From: an uncultured Aliivibrio sp.
GTDB lineage: Bacteria; Pseudomonadota; Gammaproteobacteria; Enterobacterales; Vibrionaceae
DNA: 33,260 nt
Assembly: GCF_946479765.1 (NCBI RefSeq)
Contig: NZ_CAMLHO010000035.1
Span: forward strand, 1 to 33,260
Direction: 5' to 3'
Part shown: piece by piece, positions 17,654 through 26,410 of the stretch
Position numbering within the stretch: position 1 is the first letter of the stretch
Layout: every line of letters begins with the position of its first letter
Program-made: the position numbers and the translations under genes
Notes under the pieces: model-generated
What the model saw: only the letters and a program-made list of their open reading frames with translations
Database searches by the model: none
Told to the model about the DNA's origin: nothing

Positions 17654-18712
17654 ATGAAGAATACAGTAACCACGCTTATTATTAGTAGCTTATTATCGAG
17701 TTTGTCTTTCTTTGCTGTGGCTGATGCTGATGCGCCGGCAGGAGTAAGACCCTGCTGCGCGTTTGGAACCAATCTAAAAACAGAGGTAGGCGGGATCCCG
17801 GTGCCGTTTGTATTAGTAGAGAATGTAATGAATATCAAGGATCTTGGTGTTCATATCTATAACGATGGTTCTCAAGGAATTGCTAGCAGTTTGATGGGCT
17901 TAGGAGATGAAAGTAATGGCATATTTTACTCTGAAAAGGGGGGCTTTTTAGATTCTGCTCATATTCGTGATACTGCGGATTTTACTTATTATCTTTATGG
18001 TGAGTTCTATAAGCATTTAGGGAGTGACTATAAAGTGATGCTGTCACCTGAGTTAAAAACTCGTATTATACAACTACATCCTACATATCAAGAATACACT
18101 CAAGTAGAGCGACAAAAGATCAGTATTGAGCTTGCTGCATTAACATCTTATCGTTTGGCACAGTGGCATGAAATTGCTCAATGGTTTGGTATGGAGTCGG
18201 TCGGTGGTTTTAAAGAGTACGCCTCGGCGTTTTCGCCAGAAGATCTTTATTCGAATATGCTGGGAGCTCTTTTAGCAAGTGATGTTATCAGTGTTAATCC
18301 AAATTTAAACAAAGATGCATTTTCTACGGCAATGACGAAGGCAATAAATACAAAATTTATTGAGTTAGGTGTTGGCACTAAAGAAGAATCAAAAGCGCAA
18401 ATTCAAAAAATGGATGGGATCTGGTGGGACAGTTCTAAGCGGTTGCCAAATAAATGGGTTGTGATCCACAGAGAGTATCACTTAGGAACCGATTTACAAC
18501 CAAATGGCTTTAAAGGTGAAGTTGAAGAGAGTGTTTCAACTGAATATGAAGCATTAGCTACGTTTATGTTAATGCCAAATGAAAATGATAAAGATTTTTC
18601 AGCATTACCTAACTCGTTAAAAAATAAACCTTATTGGACGCCAAGTGATTTTCAGGCAATTGCTGATTTTGCTAAAGCGCATGATGATAAAGAATTGGCG
18701 ACGAAAAGATAA
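17654..18712 (+). CDS. Periplasmic DUF4056-like protein, third gene of the trio
   Basis: A 352-residue protein with a signal peptide (LIISSLLSSLSFFAVADA). The mature start PAGVRPCCAFGTNLKTEVGG (a Cys-Cys pair) recalls the DUF4056 family, as do GGFLDSAHIRDTADF and YRLAQWHEIAQWFG; I am moderately sure of this from memory. The spaced His/Asp/Glu residues (DSAHIRD, HEIAQW, FSPEDLYSN) look like a metal or catalytic site. HEIAQ is close to but not the HExxH peptidase motif. No membrane segment follows the signal, so it is probably periplasmic or outer-membrane attached. It lies 11 bases after the Omp85-like gene, the last gene before a strong shared terminator. Function unknown; a hydrolase acting at the envelope is a guess. 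Confidence 0.7.
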   Translation: MKNTVTTLIISSLLSSLSFFAVADADAPAGVRPCCAFGTNLKTEVGGIPVPFVLVENVMNIKDLGVHIYNDGSQGIASSLMGLGDESNGIFYSEKGGFLDSAHIRDTADFTYYLYGEFYKHLGSDYKVMLSPELKTRIIQLHPTYQEYTQVERQKISIELAALTSYRLAQWHEIAQWFGMESVGGFKEYASAFSPEDLYSNMLGALLASDVISVNPNLNKDAFSTAMTKAINTKFIELGVGTKEESKAQIQKMDGIWWDSSKRLPNKWVVIHREYHLGTDLQPNGFKGEVEESVSTEYEALATFMLMPNENDKDFSALPNSLKNKPYWTPSDFQAIADFAKAHDDKELATKR

Positions 18713-18728
18713 TTAAATAATGTGTAAT

Positions 18729-18780
18729 AAAAAGCCCCGAACAAGTACTTTAATTTAAAGTATTATTCGGGGCTTTTTTT
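18729..18780. terminator. Bidirectional terminator between the envelope trio and the BCCT gene
   Basis: AAAAAGCCCCGAA pairs with TTCGGGGCTTTTT (arms about 18729-18741 and 18766-18778) with T-runs on both strands and an inner AT-rich secondary hairpin. It serves two convergent units. Confidence 0.92.
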
Positions 18781-18792
18781 ATCTTTTATTAA

Positions 18793-20394
18793 TTATGCTT
18801 TTGCTTTATTTGATTTTGGAATAGTGCCGTATTTCTCAGTACTAAATCCTTTAACTAAACTTACGCACATTAAAAGTAAGATAAAAGTAAATGGTAACGC
18901 TGTAGAAACAGTACCGGCTTGCAGTGCTTGCATCGCTTCAGTCCCACCAACCCATAATAATACGGCAGCGATAGAACCTTGAACGATTGCCCAGAAAATG
19001 CGTTGTGGTACTGGCGCATCTACTTTACCACCAGCGGTAATACTGTCGATAACCAATGAACCTGAATCTGATGATGTTACAAAGAACACCATGATTAGGA
19101 TGATTGAGATCACAGAAAGAGCAGTGCTCATTGGCAATGCATCATACATATTAAACAATGCCATTGTGATGTCTTGTAGACCATTTTCACCAAGCTCACC
19201 GACTTTGTTCGTGACTTGTTTCATAGCGATACCACCAAAAGCCGACATCCATAATGCGGTTGCTGCTGTTGGGATTAGCATTACTGAAATCAAGAATTGA
19301 CGAACCGTACGGCCTTTCGATACACGTGCAATGAACATACCTACAAATGGAGACCATGAAATCCACCATGCCCAGTAGAATACTGTCCAACCGTGCATCC
19401 AACCTTCATCAGGACGACCGTGTGGATTACTTAGTGGAATGATGTTCTCGATGTAGCCCATAACCGTTAATGGTATTGCTGCCATGACATCAGAAAATCC
19501 GATGATGATAATGAAAATAAGTAAGGCAAGAGCAACAAGCATATTTACATTACTAAGTAGTTTTACACCACCATCAATCCCACGAATAACCGAGATCATT
19601 GCAAGCATTGTAACAAAAATGATGACACCAATTTGCATATTGACGCCGCCATTAGTACCAAATACATGGTTGATACCACCAGCGGCTTGTTGTGCGCCTA
19701 AACCAAGAGAGGTTGCAAGGCCAAATAATGTCGCTAATACGGTTAAGATATCAATGATATGACCAAACCAGCCCCATGTTCTGTCACCTAAAATAGGATA
19801 GAAAACAGAACGCATAGATAGCGGTAAGCCTTTGTTAAACGTAAAGAAAGCTAAAGAAAGAGCAACAATACCGTAAATAGCCCAAGGGTGAATACCCCAG
19901 TGATACATAGTTGCACCTAATGCTAATTTTCTTGCTTCTTCAGTCAATGGTTCAACCGCTAGCGGTGTACCATACCAATCAGTAAAGTAAGCTACAGGCT
20001 CAGCAACACCATAAAACATTAACCCAATACCCATGCCAGCAGCAAATAGCATTGCCATCCATGAAATAGTGGAATGTTCAGGTTTTGCGTTATCGCCACC
20101 AAGGCGGATCTTACCAAAAGGAGAGATAATTAGAAGTAAACTGAAAACAAGGAAGATATTACTAGACCACATAAATAAACCATCAAAGTTATTGATGATG
20201 CTTAATTTTACGCCGTCAAGAATGGATTTTGCTTCTGTTGGGTCCATAACCAGAAGAACAGTAAGAAATAAAATAATTGCACCAGCGCTAATACCAAAAA
20301 CTTGGTTATGTATATCAAAACCCCATTTTTGAATATTGTCTTGCCCAATTTCATAATCAGTACTGTCAATGCTGTACTTATCCGTAGTACTCAT
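18793..20394 (-). CDS. BCCT-family betaine/choline/carnitine-type transporter
   Basis: A 533-residue inner-membrane transporter with about 12 helices. Family hallmarks: AAGMGIGLMFYGVAEP (GMGIG at 120-124, the flexible ion/substrate-coupling segment) and the tryptophan box WAWWISWSPFVGMFIARVSKG (Trp341, 343, 344 and 347 lining the quaternary-ammonium site). It imports a trimethylammonium or similar osmolyte such as glycine betaine, choline or DMSP; the sequence alone does not decide. The N-terminal extension of about 30 residues and the short C-terminal tail lack a long osmosensory domain like that of BetP. It is a single gene; the upstream 199 bases hold its promoter and the yiaV terminator. 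No betaine synthesis genes are adjacent. Probable role: osmoprotection in a marine bacterium. Confidence 0.92.
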   Translation of the reverse strand: MSTTDKYSIDSTDYEIGQDNIQKWGFDIHNQVFGISAGAIILFLTVLLVMDPTEAKSILDGVKLSIINNFDGLFMWSSNIFLVFSLLLIISPFGKIRLGGDNAKPEHSTISWMAMLFAAGMGIGLMFYGVAEPVAYFTDWYGTPLAVEPLTEEARKLALGATMYHWGIHPWAIYGIVALSLAFFTFNKGLPLSMRSVFYPILGDRTWGWFGHIIDILTVLATLFGLATSLGLGAQQAAGGINHVFGTNGGVNMQIGVIIFVTMLAMISVIRGIDGGVKLLSNVNMLVALALLIFIIIIGFSDVMAAIPLTVMGYIENIIPLSNPHGRPDEGWMHGWTVFYWAWWISWSPFVGMFIARVSKGRTVRQFLISVMLIPTAATALWMSAFGGIAMKQVTNKVGELGENGLQDITMALFNMYDALPMSTALSVISIILIMVFFVTSSDSGSLVIDSITAGGKVDAPVPQRIFWAIVQGSIAAVLLWVGGTEAMQALQAGTVSTALPFTFILLLMCVSLVKGFSTEKYGTIPKSNKAKA

Positions 20395-20534
20395 GTGTCC
20401 TCACATAATATATATGATAGCTCCAATCGGAGGCTACCCAAGCTCTGTTAACATTTTGATAACAGCTTTTTTCGCGACGAATAGTATCAGAGTTAAGAAA
20501 AAAAGCATATGTTTATTTATGGGATTTGACATTT

Positions 20535-20565
20535 AAAAAACGCCTTAAAACAGTGTATTAAGGCG
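20535..20565 (-). terminator. Terminator of the yiaW-yiaV operon
   Basis: On the minus strand CGCCTTAA (20558-20565) pairs with TTAAGGCG (20541-20548), followed by six T (20535-20540). It lies 28 bases after the yiaV stop. Confidence 0.88.
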
Positions 20566-20593
20566 CTATAAATTGATTCATATTTCTGGTTGT

Positions 20594-21724
20594 TTAGTGG
20601 TCAAGATACAGATAGTTTTGCCAAGACTTCATACGGATTAATACCTTGCGCATAATAGACACATGTTCAAAACTATCGGAATAAACGGATATTTCAGCAT
20701 TAGCACCGATAGGAAGGTGGAATTCTGACACGTCTTCCGTTAATTTTAATTTAACCATCGCTCGGCCATTGGTTCGGATTGCATTCGTGCCAAGCAATGA
20801 GCCAGAGGCTTGGATTTGTCCCTCTCCAATTGCTGGAATGACTTCGACGATTTCTCCTTGGAATACTCTACCTGGGATTGCGCGGAATAAAAATTCTGCT
20901 TTAAAGCCTTTTTGTAAACGTTGTAATGAGTTTTGACGAAAAGCACCAACAAAGTATTGGTCTTCAGTATGAACAAATGTCATTACAGGGCGAAGAGGGA
21001 TAGGTACAGCCATCATTCCTGGACGAAGTGCCATTTGTGTCACATAGCCATCCGTTGGGGCTCTTACTATCGTCTCATCTAAATTGAATTGTGCTTGCTC
21101 TAACTCTGCACGCATACGAGCAACTGTCGTGTTTTCACCGTTAATTTCAGATTCTAATGCCAATTTAGCTTGCTGCTCTTGAGCTTGAACTGATTCAACT
21201 GTTGCTTGAGTTGCTTTGTATGTTTGTTTACGTGTATCTAATTGTTGTGCAGTAAACGCCCCTTTTTTATAGCCTTTATCGTAACGTTTAAATTCACGAT
21301 ACGCTTTGTCTTTATCTGCAATGGCTTTGATGGTGTTTGCTTGAGCAGATTTATAGATAGACTCTAATTGTAAAGCAGCTTGCTCTGCTTCATTTAATGA
21401 AGCCTGCTTACGGACGACTTCAGCCCGAAATGGAATGTCATCGATTTTAAATAGAATATCACCAGTCACTACCGGTTCGTTAGGTGTAACATTCACCTCA
21501 ACAACTTTTCCTTTTACGCTAGGTACAATAGGGGTTGTCACATAGAACTGACCACCATATTGGGTAAATGGGTGGTTATAGTTCATTAATAAAACCAGAG
21601 TGCCGACTAAAATAACACCACCAAGACCAGCGGTAGGTACTGTCCATTTATTTAGTGGGATCTTGAAGATCTTAAAGATGGCGATACATAACGCGGTGTA
21701 GGTAAGAATAAGCAATAAATCCAT
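20594..21724 (-). CDS. yiaV: HlyD-type membrane fusion protein, YiaV
   Basis: A 376-residue periplasmic adaptor anchored by N-terminal helices (MDLLLILTYTALCIAIFKIFKIP, then a second at about 33-48, VILVGTLVLLMNYNHP). This opening is very close to E. coli YiaV. It continues with a first half lipoyl/barrel segment (about 60-95, VKGKVVEVNVTPNEPVVTGD), a long alpha-helical hairpin (about 100-215), the second half lipoyl motif (IVRAPTDGYVTQMALRPG), and a beta-barrel domain. Such proteins bridge inner-membrane exporters to outer-membrane channels, but no exporter or TolC gene is nearby. Its ATG overlaps the yiaW stop by one base (TAATG) and has GAGGAG upstream. Export of aryl acids or drugs, known for related AaeA/EmrA, is only a possibility. 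Confidence 0.88.
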   Translation of the reverse strand: MDLLLILTYTALCIAIFKIFKIPLNKWTVPTAGLGGVILVGTLVLLMNYNHPFTQYGGQFYVTTPIVPSVKGKVVEVNVTPNEPVVTGDILFKIDDIPFRAEVVRKQASLNEAEQAALQLESIYKSAQANTIKAIADKDKAYREFKRYDKGYKKGAFTAQQLDTRKQTYKATQATVESVQAQEQQAKLALESEINGENTTVARMRAELEQAQFNLDETIVRAPTDGYVTQMALRPGMMAVPIPLRPVMTFVHTEDQYFVGAFRQNSLQRLQKGFKAEFLFRAIPGRVFQGEIVEVIPAIGEGQIQASGSLLGTNAIRTNGRAMVKLKLTEDVSEFHLPIGANAEISVYSDSFEHVSIMRKVLIRMKSWQNYLYLDH

Positions 21725-22104
21725 TATACTTGCTCCTCTTTAGGTGGCTGCAGGGGTGACTGTTTGGCTTGATTTACTTCTAGTTGAGAGAGTTTTTCTG
21801 TCAGTAACTCAACTTGATCGTTTAAATGATTAACGCGTGTTTGCAGTTCTAACTGATTATTTTCAATCTTATGAAACCCCCAACCACGATCTTCTCTCCA
21901 TAGCGTTGCCCAGATCCAAAGGAATGGCCATAGAACGTGAAGAGTAAATAAACTGACCCATCCGGCAATATGGATAGCATCTGAATGAGGGTGGTCACGC
22001 TTATGAGCTATTTCGTATGGAATGTCATGAATAACAATAATCCCGTAGAAAATAACTAGAGCAACAAATACTAATAAGCCTAGAGCAAAATAATCTAAAA
22101 ACAT
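21724..22104 (-). CDS. yiaW: DUF3302 inner-membrane protein, YiaW
   Basis: A 126-residue protein. The first 75 residues are nearly the same as E. coli YiaW: MFLDYFALGLLVFVALVIFY, then IPYEIAHKRDHPHSDAIH and GWVSLFTLHVLWPFLWIWAT, giving two membrane helices flanking a His-rich loop. The remaining about 45 residues form a predicted coiled coil (ELQTRVNHLNDQVELLTEKL). I start at the ATG at 22102-22104 because AAGGA precedes it by 7 bases and the homology begins there; a longer frame from 22194 adds an implausible 30-residue leader. It is co-transcribed with yiaV, as in E. coli, so the two presumably form one envelope complex of unknown substrate. Confidence 0.88.
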   Translation of the reverse strand: MFLDYFALGLLVFVALVIFYGIIVIHDIPYEIAHKRDHPHSDAIHIAGWVSLFTLHVLWPFLWIWATLWREDRGWGFHKIENNQLELQTRVNHLNDQVELLTEKLSQLEVNQAKQSPLQPPKEEQV

Positions 22105-22215
22105 AAACGCATCCTTGTAGTTTACTATTTTGATAGTAACAAAGTAGTTACTTTTTAATAACTTGAGTGTCGCATTGCTTAGATAAATACGCAAGACATT
22201 ATCTAATTTGAAAAT

Positions 22216-22256
22216 AAAAAAGCCAACATAGACTCATGTTGGCTTTTTTGTTTTTT
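22216..22256. terminator. Terminator after the GGDEF gene, active on either strand
   Basis: A 9-bp stem AGCCAACAT / ATGTTGGCT (22221-22229 with 22236-22244) is flanked by T-runs on both strands. On the minus strand it ends the diguanylate cyclase gene (stop at 22273) and insulates yiaW from it. Confidence 0.9.
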
Positions 22257-22272
22257 TATTACGATTTAGTTT

Positions 22273-23505
22273 TTATAAGCTAACGCAATTTCGTCCACCA
22301 TCTTTAGCTCGGTAGAGTGCAGTATCCGAGGCTTTGATGACTTCTTGTGGTTTTCGGTATTCGGTATTGTCCGCAACCCCGATACTAATTGTCACGTTAA
22401 CCACTTTAGTTTTATTGTTTTTACCTCGGTTCGCTTGCCCTTCTTTTTTGTCTTTAGGACGAGTCGATGGATCTCGGATAATTAAGTCATAATTAGCAAT
22501 ATCTTCACGAAGCTCTTCCAAATACTCAAGGCTTTGTTCAGCCGTTTTTCCTTTGAACAATACCGTAAATTCTTCACCACCATAACGATATACTTTTGCA
22601 TTGCCGCCTGTTTGTGCCATGACACTTGCGACCAATTTGAGTACATCATCGCCAGTATCGTGACCATAAGTGTCATTAAATTTCTTGAAGTGATCGACAT
22701 CAAGCATCGCTATAGTATAGCGACGACCTAGATGTTTCATTTCTGACTCTAAAGCTCGACGACCAGGGATATTGGTCAATTGATCAATAAAGGCCAATTC
22801 ATGGCTAGCTGAAATAATGTAAAGAAGTAAAAGCAAGGCAGCAATTGAAAACATGGTGCTTGAGATGAAATCAACACTAAAGAGTGCAAAGGTTAAAGAT
22901 GAATACAATAAACAAGTATAAGACGCCAAATCAGTGCTGTTGTTGCGGGTAAGAACAAAGATGGCAGAAAGCCCACACATTACTAAACTATAAAGAACAA
23001 TGATAATGGGTAGTGGTGAAACCTCTGGGATATTGAGTAGGTAAGTCCCCCAAATATTAGACATGTCATTATCAGCAAAGTGAGAGACAATGATCCAGCA
23101 CCAAAAGAACATAAAAAGAAGAATACCTAAATAACCTGCACCATATTTAGAGAAAATACGACGTTCAGGAAAAATAAAAGTGGCCATCATAGAAATAGGT
23201 AATAATAGGGCGGTTAAGGTAAATTCAATTCGTGTTGTGGCGTAGGAGAGTGGTACTTGCAGTCGTTCTTGAATTACCCAGTAAGCAATTGCCATACTGA
23301 TGGCTATCATGCCAACTCGACCTTGGTTGAAAGGTTGGCTTAAAAGCAATACAATAAATAATACAATGTATGGTAATATATATGAAAATCCTTTGTTTTC
23401 AGAGGATAATTGGATAATGCCATCCATTCCTGTAATCACAGAAACAACGATGATTATAGGCAATAACAGCTTAAATAATGGATGACTCAGAAGGCTAAAA
23501 GACAT
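22273..23505 (-). CDS. Membrane-bound GGDEF diguanylate cyclase
   Basis: A 410-residue protein with about eight hydrophobic helices in the first 235 residues and no large periplasmic domain, so it probably senses something in or near the membrane. The GGDEF domain follows: IDQLTNIPGRRALE, LDVDHFKKFNDTYGHDTGD, and the active loop YRYGGEEF, ending RAKDGGRN. The GGEEF form should be active. No RxxD inhibitory site precedes it. An unusual Lys/Arg/Asn-rich insert (about 345-370, around RPKDKKEGQANRGKN) interrupts the domain after the helix that follows the active site. It is divergent from a ComFB-family gene with 147 bases between them. The ribosome site is weak. I do not recognise a named orthologue. 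Confidence 0.9.
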   Translation of the reverse strand: MSFSLLSHPLFKLLLPIIIVVSVITGMDGIIQLSSENKGFSYILPYIVLFIVLLLSQPFNQGRVGMIAISMAIAYWVIQERLQVPLSYATTRIEFTLTALLLPISMMATFIFPERRIFSKYGAGYLGILLFMFFWCWIIVSHFADNDMSNIWGTYLLNIPEVSPLPIIIVLYSLVMCGLSAIFVLTRNNSTDLASYTCLLYSSLTFALFSVDFISSTMFSIAALLLLLYIISASHELAFIDQLTNIPGRRALESEMKHLGRRYTIAMLDVDHFKKFNDTYGHDTGDDVLKLVASVMAQTGGNAKVYRYGGEEFTVLFKGKTAEQSLEYLEELREDIANYDLIIRDPSTRPKDKKEGQANRGKNNKTKVVNVTISIGVADNTEYRKPQEVIKASDTALYRAKDGGRNCVSL

Positions 23506-23557
23506 TGTTTTTTAACTAATCCTAATTAATCTAAAAAAAGAAAGAGTTTGTCACTGA

Positions 23558-23587
23558 ATTGATAGGACAAGTCTTTATTCTATCAAT
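23558..23587. promoter_or_regulatory. Dyad in the divergent DGC/comFB control region
   Basis: ATTGATAG (23558-23565) and CTATCAAT (23580-23587) form a perfect 8-base inverted repeat with a 14-base spacer, between the two divergent starts. The arms lie about 22 bases apart centre to centre, two helical turns, as expected for a dimeric regulator. It is a possible shared operator; no known consensus was matched. Confidence 0.45.
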
Positions 23588-23652
23588 AACGTAGCTCTAT
23601 TCATATGCTTGCAATGATACTTATATGCATTTAATAACAATAAGGCATCTTT

Positions 23653-24012
23653 ATGGGATCAAATATTCATAATTATATGGAAGTTCTAGTTGGAAAGCGA
23701 TTTATTGAACTCAATTTTCATCAGTTTTATACACTTGACCAAATCTCGGATATAAAATGTATTGCTTTAAATCAGCTTCCAACACTTTATATTCGTCATA
23801 GCTTAGATATGTTAGCGGCAACACCTCAGAAAAAATTAGTACAATATGATGATATGGTTGCGGCGGCAGTTGAAAATGCAGAAAAAATGGTGGCAAATGA
23901 TCGCAGAGAAAGAAAGGATGACTTCGAAAATATTGTTGTCTATGCTCCGAAAGATCGTTTTGAGTTAGAAGATGAAGAAATTCCATTTTCTGGTGAGATT
24001 AAATTAGATTAA
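23653..24012 (+). CDS. ComFB-family protein, probable c-di-GMP receptor
   Basis: A 119-residue protein. The pattern IHNYMEVLVGKRFIEL followed by IKCIALNQLPTLYIRH matches the late-competence ComFB family (consensus N-Y-M-E ... ALN-LPP-Y). The zinc-binding cysteine cluster of Bacillus ComFB is absent; only one Cys remains. Cyanobacterial ComFB/CdgR proteins are known to bind cyclic di-GMP. The divergent diguanylate cyclase gene next door makes the same role attractive here, but that is inference. The C-terminal half (about 65-119) is charged and probably helical, then acidic, and could contact a partner. AAGG lies 9 bases before the ATG. A terminator shared with rnb follows directly. Confidence 0.8.
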   Translation: MGSNIHNYMEVLVGKRFIELNFHQFYTLDQISDIKCIALNQLPTLYIRHSLDMLAATPQKKLVQYDDMVAAAVENAEKMVANDRRERKDDFENIVVYAPKDRFELEDEEIPFSGEIKLD

Positions 24013-24052
24013 AAAAATCCCATACAGCGGTGTGTCTGTATGGGATTTCTTG
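24011..24052. terminator. Bidirectional terminator between comFB and rnb
   Basis: A 13-bp perfect stem AAATCCCATACAG / CTGTATGGGATTT (24015-24027 with 24036-24048) lies between convergent stops, with an A-run on the left (a T-run for rnb) and a short T-rich tail on the right. Confidence 0.88.
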
Positions 24053-24069
24053 TTAACTAAAGAAACAGA

Positions 24070-26082
24070 TTAAGCGTCAGTTGGTTCAACTTGCTCTGTT
24101 ACTTCAACGACAGGCGCAGGAAACGCTTGTAATGGCTTTGCAACCATATTACGAGTGTCTTCTTTAACTTCAGCAAGAATAACGGTCAGTTGATCGCCAA
24201 GCTTGAATGTCTCATGCTTATCGATTGAGATCGTTCCTTGGTCTCCATTACACTCAATGCGTTCTTTGTTATCAACAATTAATGAACCCGGAATGAAAGC
24301 CGCAGCGCCGTTCTCAATTAAACGAACACGCATGCCTGCACGATTAATATCAAAAATCTCAGCGGTAAATTGCGTTTCTTTTTCAACTTCAGACGCTAAC
24401 GTTCGGCAATATAGCCAATCACTTACATTGCGTTCAGCCATACGATGGTAACGACGGCTTAATGCTAACTCTTCACCAACGATATCATCAGGACGTTGCA
24501 CTGGTTCTTTATTTAAGATGTGTGCTTTAAGCATGCGATGGTTGATCATATCGCTGTATTTACGGATAGGAGACGTCCATGTTGCGTAAATATCTAAGCC
24601 CATTGCGTAATGAGGTAATGGTTCGTTGCCTGTTTCGCTATAGGTTTGGTATTTACGAATACGAGCATCTAAGTAAGAAGTAGGTTGCTTACCAAGAAGA
24701 CGACGAAGCTCACTAAAGCCTTCTAGAGTGGCAATTTGCTCTTCGCTGAACTCAACACCATCTAATTGATTTACAATTTCAATTACGTCTTTCAATTTGT
24801 CAGATTTAATACCGGCATGAGAGTTAAAAACGCCCATGTTAAAGGTATTACGAAGCGTTTTACCCGCACAGATGTTTGCAGTAACCATTGCTTCTTCAAC
24901 TAACTTATTTGCACTACGACGCATATCAGCATGAATAGCTACGACATCATTCGCTTCATCTAATTCAAAACGATAATCAGGACGGTCAGGGAAGATAACC
25001 GCATGAGTTTCACGCCATGCAGTGCGTGCTTGTGCAAATGCATATAATTCAGTTACAACCTGAGCGATAGTTTCATTAGGCTGCCATTTATCACATGAAC
25101 CCGTTTCTAGAAAATCTGACACATTATCGTACGCTAGACGAGCATGAGATTTCATTGTCGCAGCGAAGAAGTTGATAGACTCTTCATCGATGGTGCCATC
25201 AGCGGCTACTTTTACTGTGCAGCAAATAGCAGGGCGTTCTTCGTTTTCGATAAGTGAACATAATTGGTCACTTAAATCACGAGGTAGCATCGGAATGTTG
25301 CGACCTGGCAAGTAAATAGTATAGCCACGTTTACGAGCTACTTGATCCATGCTGTCATCTGGTGTGATGTAAGCCGTTGGGTCTGCAATCGCAATCGTTA
25401 ATTCAAAAGAACCGTCTTCTTGTTTTTTAATGTATAGCGCATCATCCATGTCTTTGGTTGATTCACCATCAATCGTAACGAAAGGCGTTTCTGTCATATC
25501 GATACGGATTAGATCTGCATCATCTTTGATTTCCCAATTATCTATGCCTTCTGGTTCAGAGTTTGGTAAATTATTTTGTGCAAGTGTTACCCACCATGGT
25601 GCAATTTTATCATCACTGTCTGTTATTTTATGGGTAACTTCACATAGGAAGCTTTGATCACCTTTCAATGGGTGCTGAGTTAGTTCTGCAACAACCCAGT
25701 CTCCTTCTTGTAAGCTTTCAGGGTTTACGCCTTTACGAGCTTTTGCTTTTATAGCATTTTTTAGACTTGGGTGATCTGGCATTACTTGTAGGCGTTTTTT
25801 AAACATCTGAATGCGGCCGATAAATCGAGTAATTGATTGTTCAATTAATTGATCTGGTTCGGCTTGTTCTTTGTCATTTTCAGTTCGGACCAAGGCGACT
25901 ATCTTGTCACCATGCATCACTTTTTTCATTTGTGCTGGTGGTATAAAGATACTTTTCTTTTTATCGTCTGATTCTAAAAAACCAAAACCACGGTCGGTTG
26001 CTTTTACCGTACCTTCTTTTTTAGGCAGCTTATTTTGTATTTGTTGCTTTAATTGCGCTAGTAGTGGGTTATCTTGAAACAT
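24070..26082 (-). CDS. rnb: Exoribonuclease II
   Basis: A 670-residue 3'-to-5' hydrolytic exoribonuclease that degrades single-stranded mRNA and tRNA precursors. It starts [14 protein letters not shown], as E. coli Rnb does. Cold-shock-like RNA-binding domains (about 20-80 with [15 protein letters not shown], and 85-170) precede the catalytic RNB domain. The four metal-binding aspartates fall at 205, 211, 213 and 214 ([14 protein letters not shown]), corresponding to Asp201/207/209/210 of E. coli with a constant offset. An S1 domain (about 565-650) follows. The C-terminus is some 25 residues longer than E. coli's and ends in an acidic, Pro/Val-rich tail ([13 protein letters not shown]). It is divergent from deaD, with 328 bases between. 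Confidence 0.96.
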   Translation of the reverse strand: MFQDNPLLAQLKQQIQNKLPKKEGTVKATDRGFGFLESDDKKKSIFIPPAQMKKVMHGDKIVALVRTENDKEQAEPDQLIEQSITRFIGRIQMFKKRLQVMPDHPSLKNAIKAKARKGVNPESLQEGDWVVAELTQHPLKGDQSFLCEVTHKITDSDDKIAPWWVTLAQNNLPNSEPEGIDNWEIKDDADLIRIDMTETPFVTIDGESTKDMDDALYIKKQEDGSFELTIAIADPTAYITPDDSMDQVARKRGYTIYLPGRNIPMLPRDLSDQLCSLIENEERPAICCTVKVAADGTIDEESINFFAATMKSHARLAYDNVSDFLETGSCDKWQPNETIAQVVTELYAFAQARTAWRETHAVIFPDRPDYRFELDEANDVVAIHADMRRSANKLVEEAMVTANICAGKTLRNTFNMGVFNSHAGIKSDKLKDVIEIVNQLDGVEFSEEQIATLEGFSELRRLLGKQPTSYLDARIRKYQTYSETGNEPLPHYAMGLDIYATWTSPIRKYSDMINHRMLKAHILNKEPVQRPDDIVGEELALSRRYHRMAERNVSDWLYCRTLASEVEKETQFTAEIFDINRAGMRVRLIENGAAAFIPGSLIVDNKERIECNGDQGTISIDKHETFKLGDQLTVILAEVKEDTRNMVAKPLQAFPAPVVEVTEQVEPTDA

Positions 26083-26410
26083 GAGCCTTCATACTATAAA
26101 TAAGGAAATGACCTGCTAACTTTACTATCGCCCTTAATTGATTGCTAGAAAAGACCGATGAAATATGCAAAAAAGCATGCGCAATGTACAAAAAACTATC
26201 AAAACTAAGAAAATATCACTAAATTTGTGAAGTTGCTCAATTTTTTCTGGTAATTCTTGCCGTATTAGGGCATCATCCGCGCCCTGAGTTAATCATCTTC
26301 TATATTGTTATTTGAAGTGATAAACCGTCCTGTCCCGAGTGCTTGTGTGTGTGTATGGAACTTGCTGAGCAAATGGGACCTTTTTTATATGTTTAATTAT
26401 TGGGATCCCA
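26083..26410. promoter_or_regulatory. Divergent rnb/deaD control region with a likely long deaD leader
   Basis: A 328-base gap without genes. The right half is less AT-rich and carries a small GC-rich hairpin AGGGC (26267-26271) / GCCCT (26281-26285). It also contains a GTGTGTGTGT run near 26346 and a short dyad TTGCTGAGCAA. The E. coli deaD gene has a long regulated 5' leader; a similar arrangement is likely here, though I cannot fix the transcription start. Confidence 0.5.
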
